Positions 10,641 to 22,604 are shown, numbered from the stretch's first letter. The stretch is DNA of 64,000 nucleotides from Lunularia cruciata (GCA_948567375.1 OX419757.1:47802001-47866000), one strand, 5' to 3'. A program made the numbers and translations. The notes: generated by a model not told the origin, from the letters alone.

Positions 10641-12015
10641 AAGAATGGGAGATCAATGATTGCTTCCCTGATGAAGAGTTTTATCAATTGACAACAATGC
10701 AAAGTATGAGGTATGCAGCCAAATATCATTATCTGCATACTCTCCAGTGTCTTGAAGGGCTGGACCCAAAGCAGAGGGAAGTCTTTCTCAAGAAAATGGG
10801 GTTGTATCAGCTGAAACACAACATTTTATCCAAGATAAGCAAAGATGAAGTTCTTTGGTGATGCTTGGAGTCATACAAAGTTGGAGGTGTAATTGAGTCT
10901 TTACACTCCAAAGCATCGAGAGGACACCATGCTCTAAAGAATATTGTAAAGAAGATTCTTTCCTCAGGGTATTGGTGGCCTATGATGTAAAAAAACATGC
11001 ATGCCCATATCCAAAGCTATGATGCTTGTCAGAGAACAAGAAAGCCGACGGCTGCTTCCCAATGGCCTTTAAGACCAATTTTACCATTGGCACTATTTGA
11101 GAATGGGGAATTGATTTTGTGGGACCAATACAATCGGTAACTCAAGTCATGAGAAAATGCTACATTTTGGTTTGCACTGACTATGCTACCAAGATGGTCA
11201 AAGCTAAAGCAACTCGTAGAGATGATGCAGAAACTGTGGCGGAATTTTTCTTTTGAAATATCATCTCCCGATACGGATGTCCTTTGGAATTGGTCAGTGA
11301 CAGAGGAGCACATTTCTTGAACTCTATGATGGAGGCGTGAACTAAATACTTTGAGATTAAACATTGGAAGACAATTCCTTATAATCCAAAAGAAAATGGC
11401 TTAATGGAAAAGGCAAATGGGTTACTCTGCAAAATTCTGAATAAGGTGACTATCAATTATGCTTATGACTGGGATATGAAGTTACCAGCCACGTTGTGGG
11501 CATGTCAAACGATTGAAAAGATCACAACCAAGCAAACTCCATACTTCTTGACATACGGCTTGCACCCCATACTACTAGTTGAATTTGAAGTACCAACATA
11601 TCAGATTCTTTGTGAGGAACGATTGTTGGAAGAAGAAAGTCAAGATCCTCGGATCCATCAACTGATGTGGTTAGAAGAGAAAAGAGATGATGCAATGCAA
11701 ACCATGAAAGAAGTACAAGAACAAAGGAAAGTCAGGCACAATAAGTACATCAAGCCTGTGACTGTTTGCAAAGGAGATTTGGTTTTGTTATACAACAATT
11801 GCCAAATATTTTTTCCAAGCAAATTGCATTTGAGATGGATAGGGCCCTATCGAGTCCTTCATCTTTACGACAAAAGGTCCATTCAACTTGCAAACTTGGA
11901 AGGGCAACCATTTGCCACTCGAGTAAACGGGTGGAGAGTTTGGAGATATTGGACCATAGCCTTGGAGGTCTCCAAGACACACAAGGTCTACGTTCACGGG
12001 GATGCTCATATTTGA
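10641..12015 (+). pseudogene. pol: Element C integrase and pol end
   Basis: The zinc domain runs from about 10880 (LHSKASRGHHALKN, GYWWPMM, YDACQRTR). The core has IDFVGPIQSV, LVSDRGAHFLNS and GLMEKANG, so D, D and E are all present. The C-terminal part is one open frame of 203 codons from 11404, ending RVNGWRVWRYWT and VYVHGDAHI with a stop at 12013. The purine tract overlaps the stop and the LTR follows 11 bp later, a very compact 3' end. Stops at 10859, 10988 and 11254, the one-base gap near 11100 and a stop at 11338 make it inactive. Confidence 0.9.
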
Positions 12016-12026
12016 GGGAGGGAGTA
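12014..12026 (+). other. Element C polypurine tract
   Basis: gagggagggagta directly precedes tgtagtacctacat, the LTR start. It matches the purine tract of element B in position and composition. Confidence 0.8.
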
Positions 12027-14770
12027 TGTAGTACCTACATTTTTTTTTCTTATTTGTGGAGAAGAAGTGTACAAAAGAAGTTGTATTGTGCGTATATGGT
12101 ATTAGAAGGCAAAGAATGGTGTCTTTGGGTTGAAACCCAAGATAGAGTGACTTCATGTCAGAAGATGAAGTACTCGGATTTGCCCTGTTAGACCCAAAGT
12201 AAGGAGACTTTGTCTTGAGGGTGCTCAATGCAAGGCAAGGATAGTGTAACAACTTTCCTTTGGGGTTGGACATTCAAGAAGGTACCGTGCACAAAAAAAG
12301 GCTGGCCTAAAAACAAGAGGAAATTGACAGTGATAGGAGCATGAAGAAGGTATGATTTCTCGATAGAAATTTGAAGTGAAAAGAGATAGAGAAAGCGTGC
12401 CACTATAAAATTTGAGCTAGAGACAAAGCGATGACAAGTGATTTTCCATTGCCGTTAAGAAGTCGTTCTCCATGAGATTGTGGGAAGGGAAGTGTAGTCA
12501 AAGATGTGCTGGTGTGTAGAGAGGAAGTCAGGAGAGTTAGTCTGGGAATCAGTGGGAAGAGTAGCCCCTAACCTAGAGTGGAAGAGAGAAAGATGGGAGG
12601 TGGGAAGAACTCTAAATTCACAGTGAGAAATCATGTGATTTGGAGGTTAGATGTGATCATGAGAATCAAAGTCTTGAGCAGCCTTTGGATCACATTCTTG
12701 GCATGGACTTGGAACATTAGCTTTCTAGGTTTCATGACTAAGATCATTGAGAGTAAGTGTCTCGATAGCCTTGAGGGAGAAGGGCAGAGAGGAAATCCGG
12801 CTTGATGGACAAAGTCGGATTGGAGGTTAGTACTTGGAAGAGCAAGGATCCACATTCTTGGGGAAGGGAGAAGTAGCTGAAGAAACCCAAGAGGTGAGAG
12901 ATACCCTCTCTTCAAAACACACAAAGAATGGCTACAAGGTCAAGAGCTATAAGGACCCAATGAAGAGAGGCATTGTAGCAGCAATGATGGCTATCTTGAA
13001 GCCGGAGAAAACCACTTATGAATGAAATATCAAGCGGTATTCTTCCACAAGATGTTTGTTGGGAAGCCAATCAATTGGGCAAAGTGTTTTCATCAACATG
13101 CAAGACAGATGGTGTGGAACTTGCAAGACAAGTTGCCCCCACACTACATTGTGCCATTTGCAGCCCACTTCTATTTAGGACTGAACTTGCTAAACACGGT
13201 GGAGAGACACAAGATGGTGTCGCACTTCCACCTTGATTTGAAAAGAGATGCTGATGTGGAGGAGCAGCAATACATCTTGCATATAAGGAGCAATGATGAG
13301 TACTAAGCGTAGACAAGGCAAAGTGTGCAATCAAAGGTGAACACTCCAAAGTCAAAGAAGAGGTGTCGACAAGGCAAAGAAGAAGAAGCGGCGACAAGAT
13401 CTCGGAGGACGAGGAAAGTAAATCCAAGAAGAGACTTGGTGGTAATTGCATCGTCGGACAAGGAGTTAGAAGGAGAGGCCAAGTGCAAGAAAGAAGACTT
13501 GGACAAGGATGAAAAACCCAAATTCATGTTGTAGAGTGGGGAAAGAACCAGCAAGAGTGAAAAAAGAGGGGAGATGCAATCGGTACCCAAGAAGGATGAA
13601 GGAAAGATGGAAATAGAACAAGAATGTAACCTGCACACAGAAGAAGAAGTTTTCGAGTAGACGGAGATAATATCACAATTAGATTGGTACTTACAAGTAC
13701 TGGAAGATAATATCACAATTAGATTAGACTTGGTAAAATTGGATGGAGAAAGATAAACTTCGGAAGGATATAAGAGCAAAACCCAACGGAGATGATATAG
13801 GAGTACAAATATCTTTGGAGTAACCAGTGGAGATATTAGAGAAGAATGGGTTAGGAGATAGAGATTTAGAAAGGTTACTTGTGATGGGAATTGTAGATCA
13901 GGAAGGAGAAAAGTTAGAATTGGTAGAAGAATTAGTAGTTGTGAAACCCGAGGATAGAGAAGTGTGTGAGGTTACTTTGGGATCAGGTTTGGAAGCCAAC
14001 AAAGAAGTAGACATCGGATCAGTGTAGTAACACATTTGAGATTTGAAGAGGCATACATGAAGAGGTGCACTGTCATTTTGGATCTGTAGGTAGGAAAAAT
14101 TGTTGTAGAATGGTATAGTTGTTAGTAATTGTCTAATGCTTCACTATTTGAAGGTGACTTTTGCAATTGTATGTTGTTTAGTGCTCATAATTTCTAAGAA
14201 CAGATAAAGTGAAGTGTTGTGAAGCAGTGCTTGTTGCTTGAGCTTCATTCCAAGTATCAATTTTGTGTTTATGTTTATGAGTGTGTGGAAAATTTTGAAG
14301 TGCAAGTCAGTGTGCTTGTTGGATGTTGGATTCCGTAGCCTTGATCTTCATTCTGTGTGTTTGATCTTGAATGAAGTGCAATCAGAGCAATGCCTTGACC
14401 GATCTGAGAGGAAATGTAGTGTTGGTAGTATTCTGCATTTGTGAGTACAGCATAGTCTTGATGTGAAGCAATTTTGATCAAGGAAGTTATGCCTTCAATG
14501 GAGGGGTGGAACACAATTTTGAGGCAAAGTTGTTTTGCAATGAAGTGTTATTTTTAGGAGAGCTTGAATCATCACAACCAAGATTTTTTGGAAAGATTTG
14601 ATGGAGTTGTGATTAAGGAGTGTTAATTCATGACGAGACTGCAAGTTAGTGCTTGTTATTCTCTTCTAGGTATGGTTTCTACCTGAGAGATTAAATACAC
14701 AACCAAGAAGAACTAAGATTGTTACTTTGCTTCATATTTGACCAATTCTGACTAGTATCTCTACGGGAAT
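12027..14770 (+). repeat. Element C 3' LTR, main part (remainder 22605-22659)
   Basis: Start and internal order match the other family-1 LTRs. The sequence stops at ctacgggaat, where element D's LTR begins, and continues after D with aaacgaactttacttacc to the LTR end at 22659. The two parts join to the sequence seen intact at 47145-47200 and 52127-52180. Total about 2.8 kb. It is shorter than the other copies because most of the coiled-coil part of the frame is missing near 13640-13720. Confidence 0.85.
12593..14027 (+). pseudogene. LTR-encoded protein, coiled coil deleted (element C LTR)
   Basis: Product unknown. Starts MGGGKNSKFTVRNH, then RGNPA and SDWRLVLG, KNGYKVKSYKDPM and HYIVPFAAHFYLGLN. 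The acidic part is reduced. Near 13640 the frame jumps directly to the end region (DNITIRLDLVK, LEKNGLGDRDLER), so about 1 kb of coiled coil is gone. The phrase gataatatcacaattagatt occurs twice (13666 and 13708), which could mark the deletion junction. Frameshifts and stops present. Confidence 0.7.
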
Positions 14771-15462
14771 TGTGAGCCGGCCTGTCTCTCACTCAAGATG
14801 AACCTCTGATGGCTATTATGGTAGCGCACCATGGACTAAGAAGACAAGGAACCCCAACTCTATCATACTTCTCCAAGGCTAACACTCCAAGACTCAAGAC
14901 ATTGCTCACTAGAGAACTCAATGAGAGAGAGATAGTTGCAAATGAAAGGATGATGAGTACCTCCTCACCCCTTGTTTAAATACTTGTGAAATAGTGACAT
15001 ACCAAAATTACTAATTACTGGAGTAACTCAAGTTACTAGGCTAAAAGTCAAGTAAAGTCAAAAAGTAAAAAGGAGTATCCATTCACATGGGCATATTCCC
15101 CTAAGCATGTGATCTTATCTTGACCCGACCACAAAGTCAAGGATTCCTTCACATGGGCTATCCTTGGACTAAAGAAGAATCCAAAACAAAAAGGCTTGCA
15201 GGCCCAAGAGTTCTCAACTCTTTCCTCAAAGCCAAACACCTAGGAATAATACCAAGTCAACACACTAGAATCCAAAATAGTGGTGCTCATCTTTTCCACT
15301 TCCTCTAAAGTAAGGTCCCCTCTATCTTAGCTATGACTAACTTTAGCAAATCATGACTTATGTAGAACCATCCTTTGTCTCTATATAAATAATATCTCTT
15401 ACGTACTTGTAATACCAAGCTAAATATCACAATACCACACACATGCACAAATGGGTGTTACA
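14771..15462 (-). repeat. Element D 3' LTR (family 2)
   Basis: Plus-strand ends are tgtgagccgg and gggtgttaca; in element orientation this is TGTAACACCC...GGCTCACA. It is nearly identical in layout to the copies at 21915, 23098, 26589 and 34702. On the minus strand a tatttatatagag TATA-like site lies about 75-85 bp from the element-side start. Confidence 0.88.
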
Positions 15463-16698
15463 TTTACCCGTGGACTAAGTTTTCACTTTGTCCTCAAAGT
15501 GAAGGTCTCTCTACCCTCTATAATACATCTTCAACTTATCATGGTTAATCCTATCAAAGTGTCTTCCTCCCAACTCCTTGAGATCATAAGTGTAATTGCC
15601 CCATACCTTCTCCACTATGAAAGGTCCAAAGAACTTAGGCAAAAACTTCTTTTGCACTCTCTTGAATCAAATGGAATCAAACAACATTACCCGATCACCT
15701 TCTTTGAAAGGCTCCACCTTCTTCTTGCCTTGCCTCTTGTCATAGCTCTCCTTTTTTTTCCTTTGGGCTTGCTCCACTCAAACCATAGCAATTGCTCTTG
15801 CCTCTTCCAACTCCATGAGTTGATCCTTCCTTGACTTCTTTGCATCACCTCCTTGTGCTTTCTTCAATCTCTTATGAATGCTTTGGAAGGTAGGAAGATC
15901 AAAGTGAATAAGTAAGGTAGACTCAATACCATATACCAATTGAAATGGAGAATATTTGGTGGAAGTCTTCATGGTTGTCCTATACTCCCACAAAACTACA
16001 TGAATCCTCTTGTCCCAATGATGTTTAGCCCCCTCTATTTCTACATCTTTGGCCAACATCATGCACAAGGTCTGATTGGTTCTCTCTACCAAGCCATTGG
16101 AATTTGACTTATAGGATGGAGTTACTCTATGTGTGATAGAGAAATGTTGTTGCATGGTTGTAGTGATGCTTTCTGTAAACTCTCCTCCTCTATCAGAAAC
16201 CAACTCCAAAGGGCATCCAAACCAAGTGATAATGCGTTTATAAAGAAATCTAACCACTTCATTTTCATCCTTGTCCCTCAATGGTCTAGCCTCAACCCAC
16301 TTGGTAAGGTAATCAGTAACTACCAGTGTACCAATTGTTCCTTGGGGTTCTATTGAGAGGACCTACAAAATCAATTTCCCACTTCTCAAAAGGTCCTAGC
16401 AATGGAATTGATCTAAGTGGTGGAGTGGATGTAGACTTTCTAGCAAAAGCGTGACAAACATGACAAGTCTTGCAATAATCAAGACAATCCTTGAAAATCC
16501 CTCTCCAATGGTAACCTACATCTAGAATCTTGAAAGCAATCAACTTTCCTGCAAAGTGTCCTCCACACACTAAACCTTCATGAAACTTGTTTATGAGTAG
16601 GATGGACTTTTCCTTACCCATTGCTCTTTGAAGTAAACCATTTGCTCCTTGGTGAAAAAGAATATCCTCCACCATTGTGTAAGGTTTAGATCTTGCTG
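15463..16698 (-). pseudogene. pol: Element D integrase (minus strand)
   Basis: Read on the minus strand from 16698. Zinc domain: FHEGLVCGGHFAGKL, VGYHWRGIFKDCLDYC and CHVCHAFARK. Core: WEIDFVGPLNR, LELVSDRGGEFTES and SNGLVERTNQTL, so all three catalytic acids are kept. A frameshift lies near 16300. The C-terminus after EEARAIAMV is broken. The zinc-domain start is cut by the solo LTR inserted at 16704 and resumes at 20458. Confidence 0.9.
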
Positions 16699-17076
16699 CA
16701 AGGTGTGGTGCCCACATTTTTTGTTTTTTTCAAAATTTAGGAGAAGAAGTGTATAGAGAAGTCGGATTCACCTGTATGGTCAAAGAAGGCAAAGAAAAGA
16801 GTCTTTGGGATGAAACCCAAGGTAATGTGACTTCGGGTCATAAGGTGAAGTACTCGGAAATGCCCTGTCAACATACAACCCAAAGTAAATTGTATTGAGA
16901 GGAGCTCAACCCAAGGCAAAGGCAGTCTAACCACCTTTTGTCGGGGTAAGAAATTCAAGAAAGGACCGTTCAAAACCTGCGGCCCATACGCACAAAGGTG
17001 ATTGACAGTGACAAGCGCATGCAGGAGGTGTGATTTCTTGGTAGAAACTCGAAGTGACGGAAGATGAAGAAGCGCA

Positions 17077-17086
17077 ACTCTATAAA
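17077..17086 (+). promoter_or_regulatory. TATA box of the family-1 LTR (solo copy at 16.7 kb)
   Basis: ctctataaaaatc lies about 28 nt before the first ATG of the LTR-encoded frame (17108). The same box in the same place occurs at about 42470 and 48796. If it is the LTR promoter, transcription starts at or just after the first ATG and the frame falls within R/U5. Confidence 0.6.
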
Positions 17087-17107
17087 AATCAAACTTGCAA
17101 AGACAAA

Positions 17108-19640
17108 ATGTCAAGTAATTTTCCTTTGCCATTGCGAAGTCGTCTTGCAGGTGATCGTGGGAAGGGAAATAGAGTTGGAATTGTGTTAGTGCACAAGGGA
17201 GAAGTTGCAAGAGTGAAATCAAGAGAGAGTGAGAAAGTAGAAGAGATGGGAGGAGGAAAGAAGAACTCCGAATTTGCAATGAGAAATCATGCGATTTCGA
17301 CGTTAGATGTAATAGCAAGGATCAAAGTCTTGAGCCAACTTCGGATCACATTTCTGGCATGGAACTAGAATGTAAGCTTTCCAGGGTTCATGACAGAAAT
17401 CATTGAGAGTAAGTGTCTTGATGGACCCAAGGAAGAAGGGAAGAGAGGAAATCCGGCTCGCTGGACAGAGTCGGATTGGAGATTTGTACTCGGGAAGGAG
17501 GCAGGCTCGGAGCAAGGAGCCACGTTCTTGGGGAAGGGGAAGATAGCTCAGGAGACTCAGGAGGTGAGAGATGCTTTCTCTTTGAAGAGAACAAAAAATG
17601 GGTATAAGGTTGAGAGTTACAAGGATCTAGTGAAGAGAGGAATCATGAGTGCTCTCATGGCAATCTTGAAGCCAGAGAGAACAACTTATGTGATGAAACA
17701 CCAAGCGGTGTTCTTCCATAAGTTGTTTGCAGGAAAACCTATTAATTGGGCAAGGTGCTTCCATGGGAGGACGAGACAGATGGTGTGGAATTTGTGGGAT
17801 AAGTCGCCTCCACAGTACATCGTGCCATTTGCAGCACATTTCTACCTCGGGTTGAATTTGCTCAATTTGGTAGAGCGAAACAGAATGGTGTCTCACTTCC
17901 ATCCCGACTTGAGAAGAGAAGTCGACATGGAGGAACAGTAGTACATTCTTCAAATCTGGAGCATAGATGAGTACTACATGAAGACGGGTAAAAGCGTGGA
18001 GATAGAAGCAAGTACTCCAAAGTCGAAGAAGAGGGGTCGGCAAGGTGAAGCTGAAGACACAAAGGAACCTCGAAAGACACAAAGAGGCAACCCAAGGTGA
18101 GGTATGGTCGTAATCGAGTCGGAGGACGAAGACTCAGAAGAAGATGCCGAGCTAAAAACTGAAGACTCGGAACATGAGGAGGAGCCTGAGCTAACGCTGC
18201 AGAGTGGAGATACGAGTAGCGATAGTGATGAAGGGGGAGACATGACCTCGGCACCAGCAGCTGACGACTACGAAGAAGCAGTTCCAGCCGAGATGGAAGC
18301 CGAAGACAACACATAGTTGGAAGACAAAGTAATTGTGCCCAAAGAAAAGAAGATCGCAATACAGCGAGGAGTTTGCTCAAGACATAAGGCAAAGTGTGAA
18401 GCGTGGCCGAGTAAAGCAAAGGAAGAGGTAGGAGGAAGCTCGGGAAGCTCGGCTTTGATTCCAATATGAAGATTGCAGAGGAGAAGGTGAGTATCGGGTG
18501 AAGAAGAGGTAAGGAAGGAGATTTCTATGCAGGAAGAAGTAGTTGCGAGAGATGGAGTGGAGTATTTGAGGGAGGTGGTGTGCCCATTGTTGGTGAAATT
18601 GGAGCACAAGAAGAAGGAGATGCAGTCAACTTGTCCAGAGGTAGAGACTGTATTGCAAGTATTAGCGCAATTAGAAGAAGAGAACTCGGAGTTGAAGAAG
18701 AGTATAACTTGAGGTGAGGAGGAAAGAGAAGTATTGCAAGCGGAGGCAGTAGAGAGAAGTCAGGTAATCGAAGACCTGAAGAGAGAAGTAAGTTATCAAG
18801 AGGATCTTGTGAAGAAGAGTGACATAGCAAGGGAGAGACAAGTAGCGGAGTATAAAATCTTGAAGTAGCAGTTTGCTGATTCAAGAGTAGAAGTAATCCA
18901 TGCTATGGCAAGAGTAGCCGCAAAGGATCAAGAGCTCAATAGAGTGATGGAGAGTGTCAAGGAGAAGAAGCAACTCTGGCAAAGAGAGTTGGCGGCATGA
19001 TACAAAGAAGAAGATCGATTACAAGAGTTACTTTGTAGTCAGGAGGAGAAGGTTGTTCAGAAGGAAAAAGAGAAGGAGATGGCGAAAGCCAAGTTCAAAG
19101 AGGAGTTGGCGATGTACAAGGAGGACTGGCTTGTAGATTGAGAGCAAGAGAGAAAAATGAGATTGGAGCCAATGAAGGAGATAGTCCTCAAGATGAATGC
19201 AATGTTGAGTACAGAGGCCAGCGTTCAAATTGAAGAGACGAGACTACACAAGTTGAAGTTGTTAATGCAGGAGACGAGGCAAAGATAGGCAAAAGACACT
19301 GATTTGAATGCCTTGTTGATTAAGTTAAGAACTCGTGTAGACAGGAAGATATTAGAAGTAGAAGACAACATTTCAATTAGATTAGACTTAGTGAAAATAG
19401 CGATAGAAAAGCTTTGGAAGGATGTTAGAGCAAAACCCAAAGTAGATAACATAGGAGTACAAATGTCTTCGGAGACATTAGAGAAGAGTGGGGCAGGAGA
19501 TGAGGAGTTAGATAGATTACCCACTAGTGGAATTTCAAATCAGGAAAAAAAGATTTGCTGGATCTGGTAGAAGAAGTAGAAGATGTGAAACCCAAGGACA
19601 AAGTAGTAAGAAGTAAATTTACTTCGGGTTTGGGTTTGAA
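17108..19640 (+). pseudogene. LTR-encoded protein, alpha subtype (solo LTR 16.7-20.5 kb)
   Basis: Product unknown. One reading frame (phase of 17108) holds from MSSNFPLPLRSRLAGDRG to about 19545, roughly 810 codons, broken only by about eleven stops. A frameshift in an A-run at 19545 ends it. The conserved domain includes KRGNPARWTESDWRFVLG and MVWNLWDKSPPQYIVPFAA. The acidic stretch is at 18104-18310 and the coiled coil at 18527-19300. Its identity in layout to the copies at 42.5 and 48.8 kb supports a real protein rather than a chance ORF. Confidence 0.82.
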
Positions 19641-20457
19641 AGCCGAGGAAAAAGTAGACATCGGATCGGGTAGTAACAATTTTGAGATTTGAAGAGGTAG
19701 ATATGAAGAGGTGCATTGTCATTTCAGATCTGCAGGTTTGTAGAGTTGTTAGGAAGAGGTACATTAGGAAGATAACTGTCAATTGCTTCACTACTTAAGA
19801 GTGGCATTCGCAGTCAAATGTTGTTCAGTGCTCATAATTTCTGAGAATAGATAAAGCAAAGTGTTGTGAAGCAATGCTTGTTGCTTGAGCTTGATTCCGA
19901 GTATCAACTTTGTGTCTATGTTTGTGAGTGTGTGAAGAAATTCAAAGTGCAAGTCAGAGTGTTTGTTGGATGTTGGATTCCACAGCCTTGATCTTCATTC
20001 TGTGTGTTTGATCCTGAGTGAAGTGCATTCAAAGCAATGCCTTGACAGATCTGAGAGGAATTGTAGTGTTGGTAGTATTCTGCATTTGTGAGTGCAGTGC
20101 GAGGTTGATGTGAAGCAATTTTGATCAAGGAATTTGTGCCTTCAGTGGAGGGGTGGAACACAATTCTGAGGCGAAGTCATTTTGCAATGAAGTGCTGTTT
20201 TTGGGGGAGATTGAATCATCACAATCAAGATTGTTTGGAAAGATTTGATGGAGTTGTGATTAAGAAGTGTGAATTTGTGACAAGATTGCGAATCAGTGCT
20301 TGTTACTCTCTTCTAAGTGTGGTTTCTACCTGAGAGATTAAAGACGCAACCAAGAAGAACTACAATTGTTACTTTGCTTTGTATTTGACTCGTATCTCTG
20401 TGGAACTAACTTTACTTACCCAATTACCGCAAAAGTGATATTTGTCGGGTTGTCATA

Positions 20458-21241
20458 CAAGGGCCTTCCTCTCCCTAGCATGCATCCCTTCTAGATAGTT
20501 ATCTCTTGTCACAAAATCCACAATGTCCTTGTACTCCATTGGAACCTCTTGAGTGATTGAGATTGTCATGAGCTCCTCATCCCGAAAGGAATCATCCACT
20601 TGCTCATCTCCATCATGATCATAGGCCCTAGATAACAAATCTACATTTGCATGTTTCTTTCTTGGCCTATCCTCAATGGTGTAGTCATATTGAGACAAGA
20701 GTATCATCCACTTTGCTAGTCTCCCTTCAACATAAGGCTTGTTGAAGATGTACTTCAAAGCCTTGTGATCTATGACAATGGTGGATTCCTTTCCAATCAA
20801 GTAGTGTCTAAACTTCTTGAGACCAAAGATCATTGCCAACCCTTCTCTCTCCGTGACAGAGTAGTTCTTCTCTGCTGAAACCATCTGCCTACTAGCATAA
20901 GCTATTGGATGATCATGCCCATCTTGGTCTAATTGACTAAGAGTGCATCCTATAGCTACATTAGAAGCATTAGTGTAGAGAATGAAAGTCTTACTCCAAT
21001 CAGGTTTAGCAAGAATTGGAGCTACAACAAGGGATTGCTTAAGCTCCTCAAAAGCTTTGAGAGCCTCCTTGTCCTCCAAAATCACCATGTAATATACATC
21101 CTTCTTCATGTAGATGGTCAATGCATAAGCCTTGTTAGAAAATGAGAAGATGAATCTCCTATAGTATCCAACCTTCCCCAAGAATTGGCGTAACTTGGTC
21201 AAGCTTGAAGGGAATGGAAGGTCTGAGATTTTCCTTGCCTT
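20458..21241 (-). pseudogene. pol: Element D RNase H and RT connection (minus strand)
   Basis: A single open frame of 249 codons on the minus strand. It starts in the connection domain (LRQFLGKVGYYRRFIFSFSN), continues FILYTNASNVAIGCTLSQ, QMVSAEKNYSVTEREGLAM, TIVIDHKALKYIFNKP and LLSRAYDHD, and runs into the pre-integrase region. The first RNase H Asp (expected YIDAS, as in element E) is Asn here (YTNAS), a likely inactivating change. The upstream RT is missing at 21242. Confidence 0.9.
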
Positions 21242-21785
21242 GTGAATCTAAGGTCCGACTACCTCAAATTTAGTCATCTTCGTCTTGAGGCAAAGTCTCA
21301 TGACCCGAAGTTGTGTAAACCCAAAGTCCGAAGTCGTGTTGACCCGAAGACACCAAACTACTTTGTACATCTACTCCCAAACCTTCAAATACTTGTAACT
21401 TCCTGTACAAGACACTAAACTCTGCGATTTTGGTGGCAATGGAAAGCTTTGAACCAGCCGCTTCTAACGAGATATAGAACACATGATTTAAACTTGTCTT
21501 CACTGAGATATGGCCCTCGTAGTATACCTGACTTGTAACCTTCATTCCTCCTTTGGGTCTGCACTCCTTCAGCATCTGATCCGAGTTTTTCCTCCTCTGA
21601 CACAAAGTAAGCTTCTTTGGGTCTGATCTAATCCAAGTCCTTCTTCCTCTTACATGAAATTTACTTCCTCGGGTCAAATCAAAATACAGACTTCTCATTG
21701 TTTCTTCTCCATTTGGGTTCAATTTGGTTTCAGTAATGCACTTCTTCTTTAAAACTCATCCAAAATGAAAAATGTAGGCACCACA
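21242..21785 (-). repeat. Family-1B LTR remnant in element D leader
   Basis: Minus-strand LTR starting (element sense) TGTGGTGCCTACATTTTTCA at 21785. It matches the 5' part of the family-1B LTRs that end at 30423 and 48070. The other end is lost where it meets element D pol at about 21242, so the deletion that removed gag-RT of D also took the rest of this LTR. Its expected target duplication partner (taagt at 21786) cannot be found. Confidence 0.7.
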
Positions 21786-21914
21786 TAAGTTCAGCCATCT
21801 CTTCTCCTAATGTTCTCTCCAAGTGAGCTCTCATAGCATACTTCTGCCTAATGTAGAATTGAACGCGGAACATTATCTGGCCTTCTAGAGAAGTCCCGGC
21901 AACGGAACTAAAAA
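21786..21914 (-). other. Element D leader with tRNA-Asp-like primer binding site
   Basis: Directly inside the 5' LTR. On the plus strand cccggcaacgg (21895-21905) matches the 3' end of plant tRNA-Asp as I know it, with the CCA end slightly mutated. The same site in element E (34683-34697) ends in an intact cca 4 nt from the LTR. An Asp-tRNA primer is typical of the Athila lineage, which supports the family assignment. Confidence 0.65.
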
Positions 21915-22604
21915 TATGAGTCGGCATGTCTCTCATTTAGGATGAACCTCTGATGGCTATTATGGTAGCGCACCATGGACTAAGAAGATAAGGAACCCCA
22001 ACTCCATCATACTTCTCCAAGGCTAACACTCCATGACTCAAGACATTGCTCACTAGAGAACTCAATCAAAGAGAGATAGTTGCAAATGAAAGGATGATGA
22101 GTACCTCCTCACCCCTTGTTTATATACTTGTGAAACATTTACGTACCAAAGTTACTTATTATTGAAGTAACTCAAGTTACTAGGCTAAAAGTCAAGTAAA
22201 GTCAAACTATAAAGGAATATCCATTCACATAGGCATATTCCCCTAAGCATATGATCTTATCTTGACCCGACCACAAAGTCAAGGATTCCTTCACATTGGC
22301 TATCCTTGGACTAAAGAAGAATCCAAAACAAAAAGGCTTGTGGGTCCAAGAGTTCTTAACTCTTTCCTCAAAGCCAAACACCTAGGAATAATACCAAGTT
22401 AACACACTAGAATCCAAAATAGTGGTGCTCATCTTTTCCACTTCCTCTAAAGTAAGGTCCTCTCTATCTTAGCTATGACTAACTTTAGTTAATCATGACT
22501 AATGTAGAACCATCCTTTATCTCTATATAAATAATATCTCTCAAGTACTTGTAAAACTAAGCTAAATATCAGAATACCACACACATGCACAAATGGGTGT
22601 TACA
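21915..22604 (-). repeat. Element D 5' LTR (family 2)
   Basis: 690 bp, plus-strand ends tatgagtcgg and gggtgttaca. It flanks the primer site on one side and the resumed 3' LTR of element C on the other. Confidence 0.87.

Larger units (their letters stand above)
16704..20457 (+). repeat. Family-1 solo LTR with target duplication CAAGG
   Basis: 3,754 bp from tgtggtgcccacatttt to gggttgtcata. CAAGG at 16699-16703 is repeated exactly at 20458-20462. The element D integrase reading frame is interrupted here and continues on the other side, so this is a true insertion. No internal region or second LTR is present, so it is a solo LTR left by LTR-LTR recombination. It carries the full LTR-encoded frame on the plus strand, opposite to D. 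Confidence 0.93.
14771..22604 (-). mobile_element. Element D (family 2): Athila-like gypsy element, minus strand
   Basis: Two LTRs of 692 and 690 bp (14771-15462 and 21915-22604) flank a minus-strand internal region with integrase, RNase H, the RT end and a 5' leader with a tRNA-Asp-like primer site. Gag, protease and most of RT are missing at about 21242. A family-1 solo LTR (16704-20457) interrupts the integrase and an LTR remnant (21242-21785) lies in the leader. D sits inside the 3' LTR of element C, which resumes at 22605. Confidence 0.88.

Noticed and set aside
9918-12026. Reading 6405-9917 as the 5' LTR of element C.
   Set aside because: A 5' LTR should be followed by a primer site and gag. 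Here RT sequence follows directly, and the LTR has B's purine tract on its left, so it is B's 3' LTR.
11788-12273. Minus-strand ORF of 161 codons across the end of element C pol and LTR start.
   Set aside because: Spans the pol/LTR border in antisense and has no homologous frame in element B.
15451-15834. Plus-strand ORF of 127 codons, and the similar one at 23845-24159.
   Set aside because: Both are antisense shadows of the minus-strand integrase C-terminus of elements D and E. They recur only because the elements are related.
17862-18464. Minus-strand ORF of 200 codons, and others at 44694-45352 and 49898-50158.
   Set aside because: Leu/Ser-rich antisense frames of the Glu/Lys-rich coiled coil. 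Their composition is the complement of the sense frame and they show no independent conservation.
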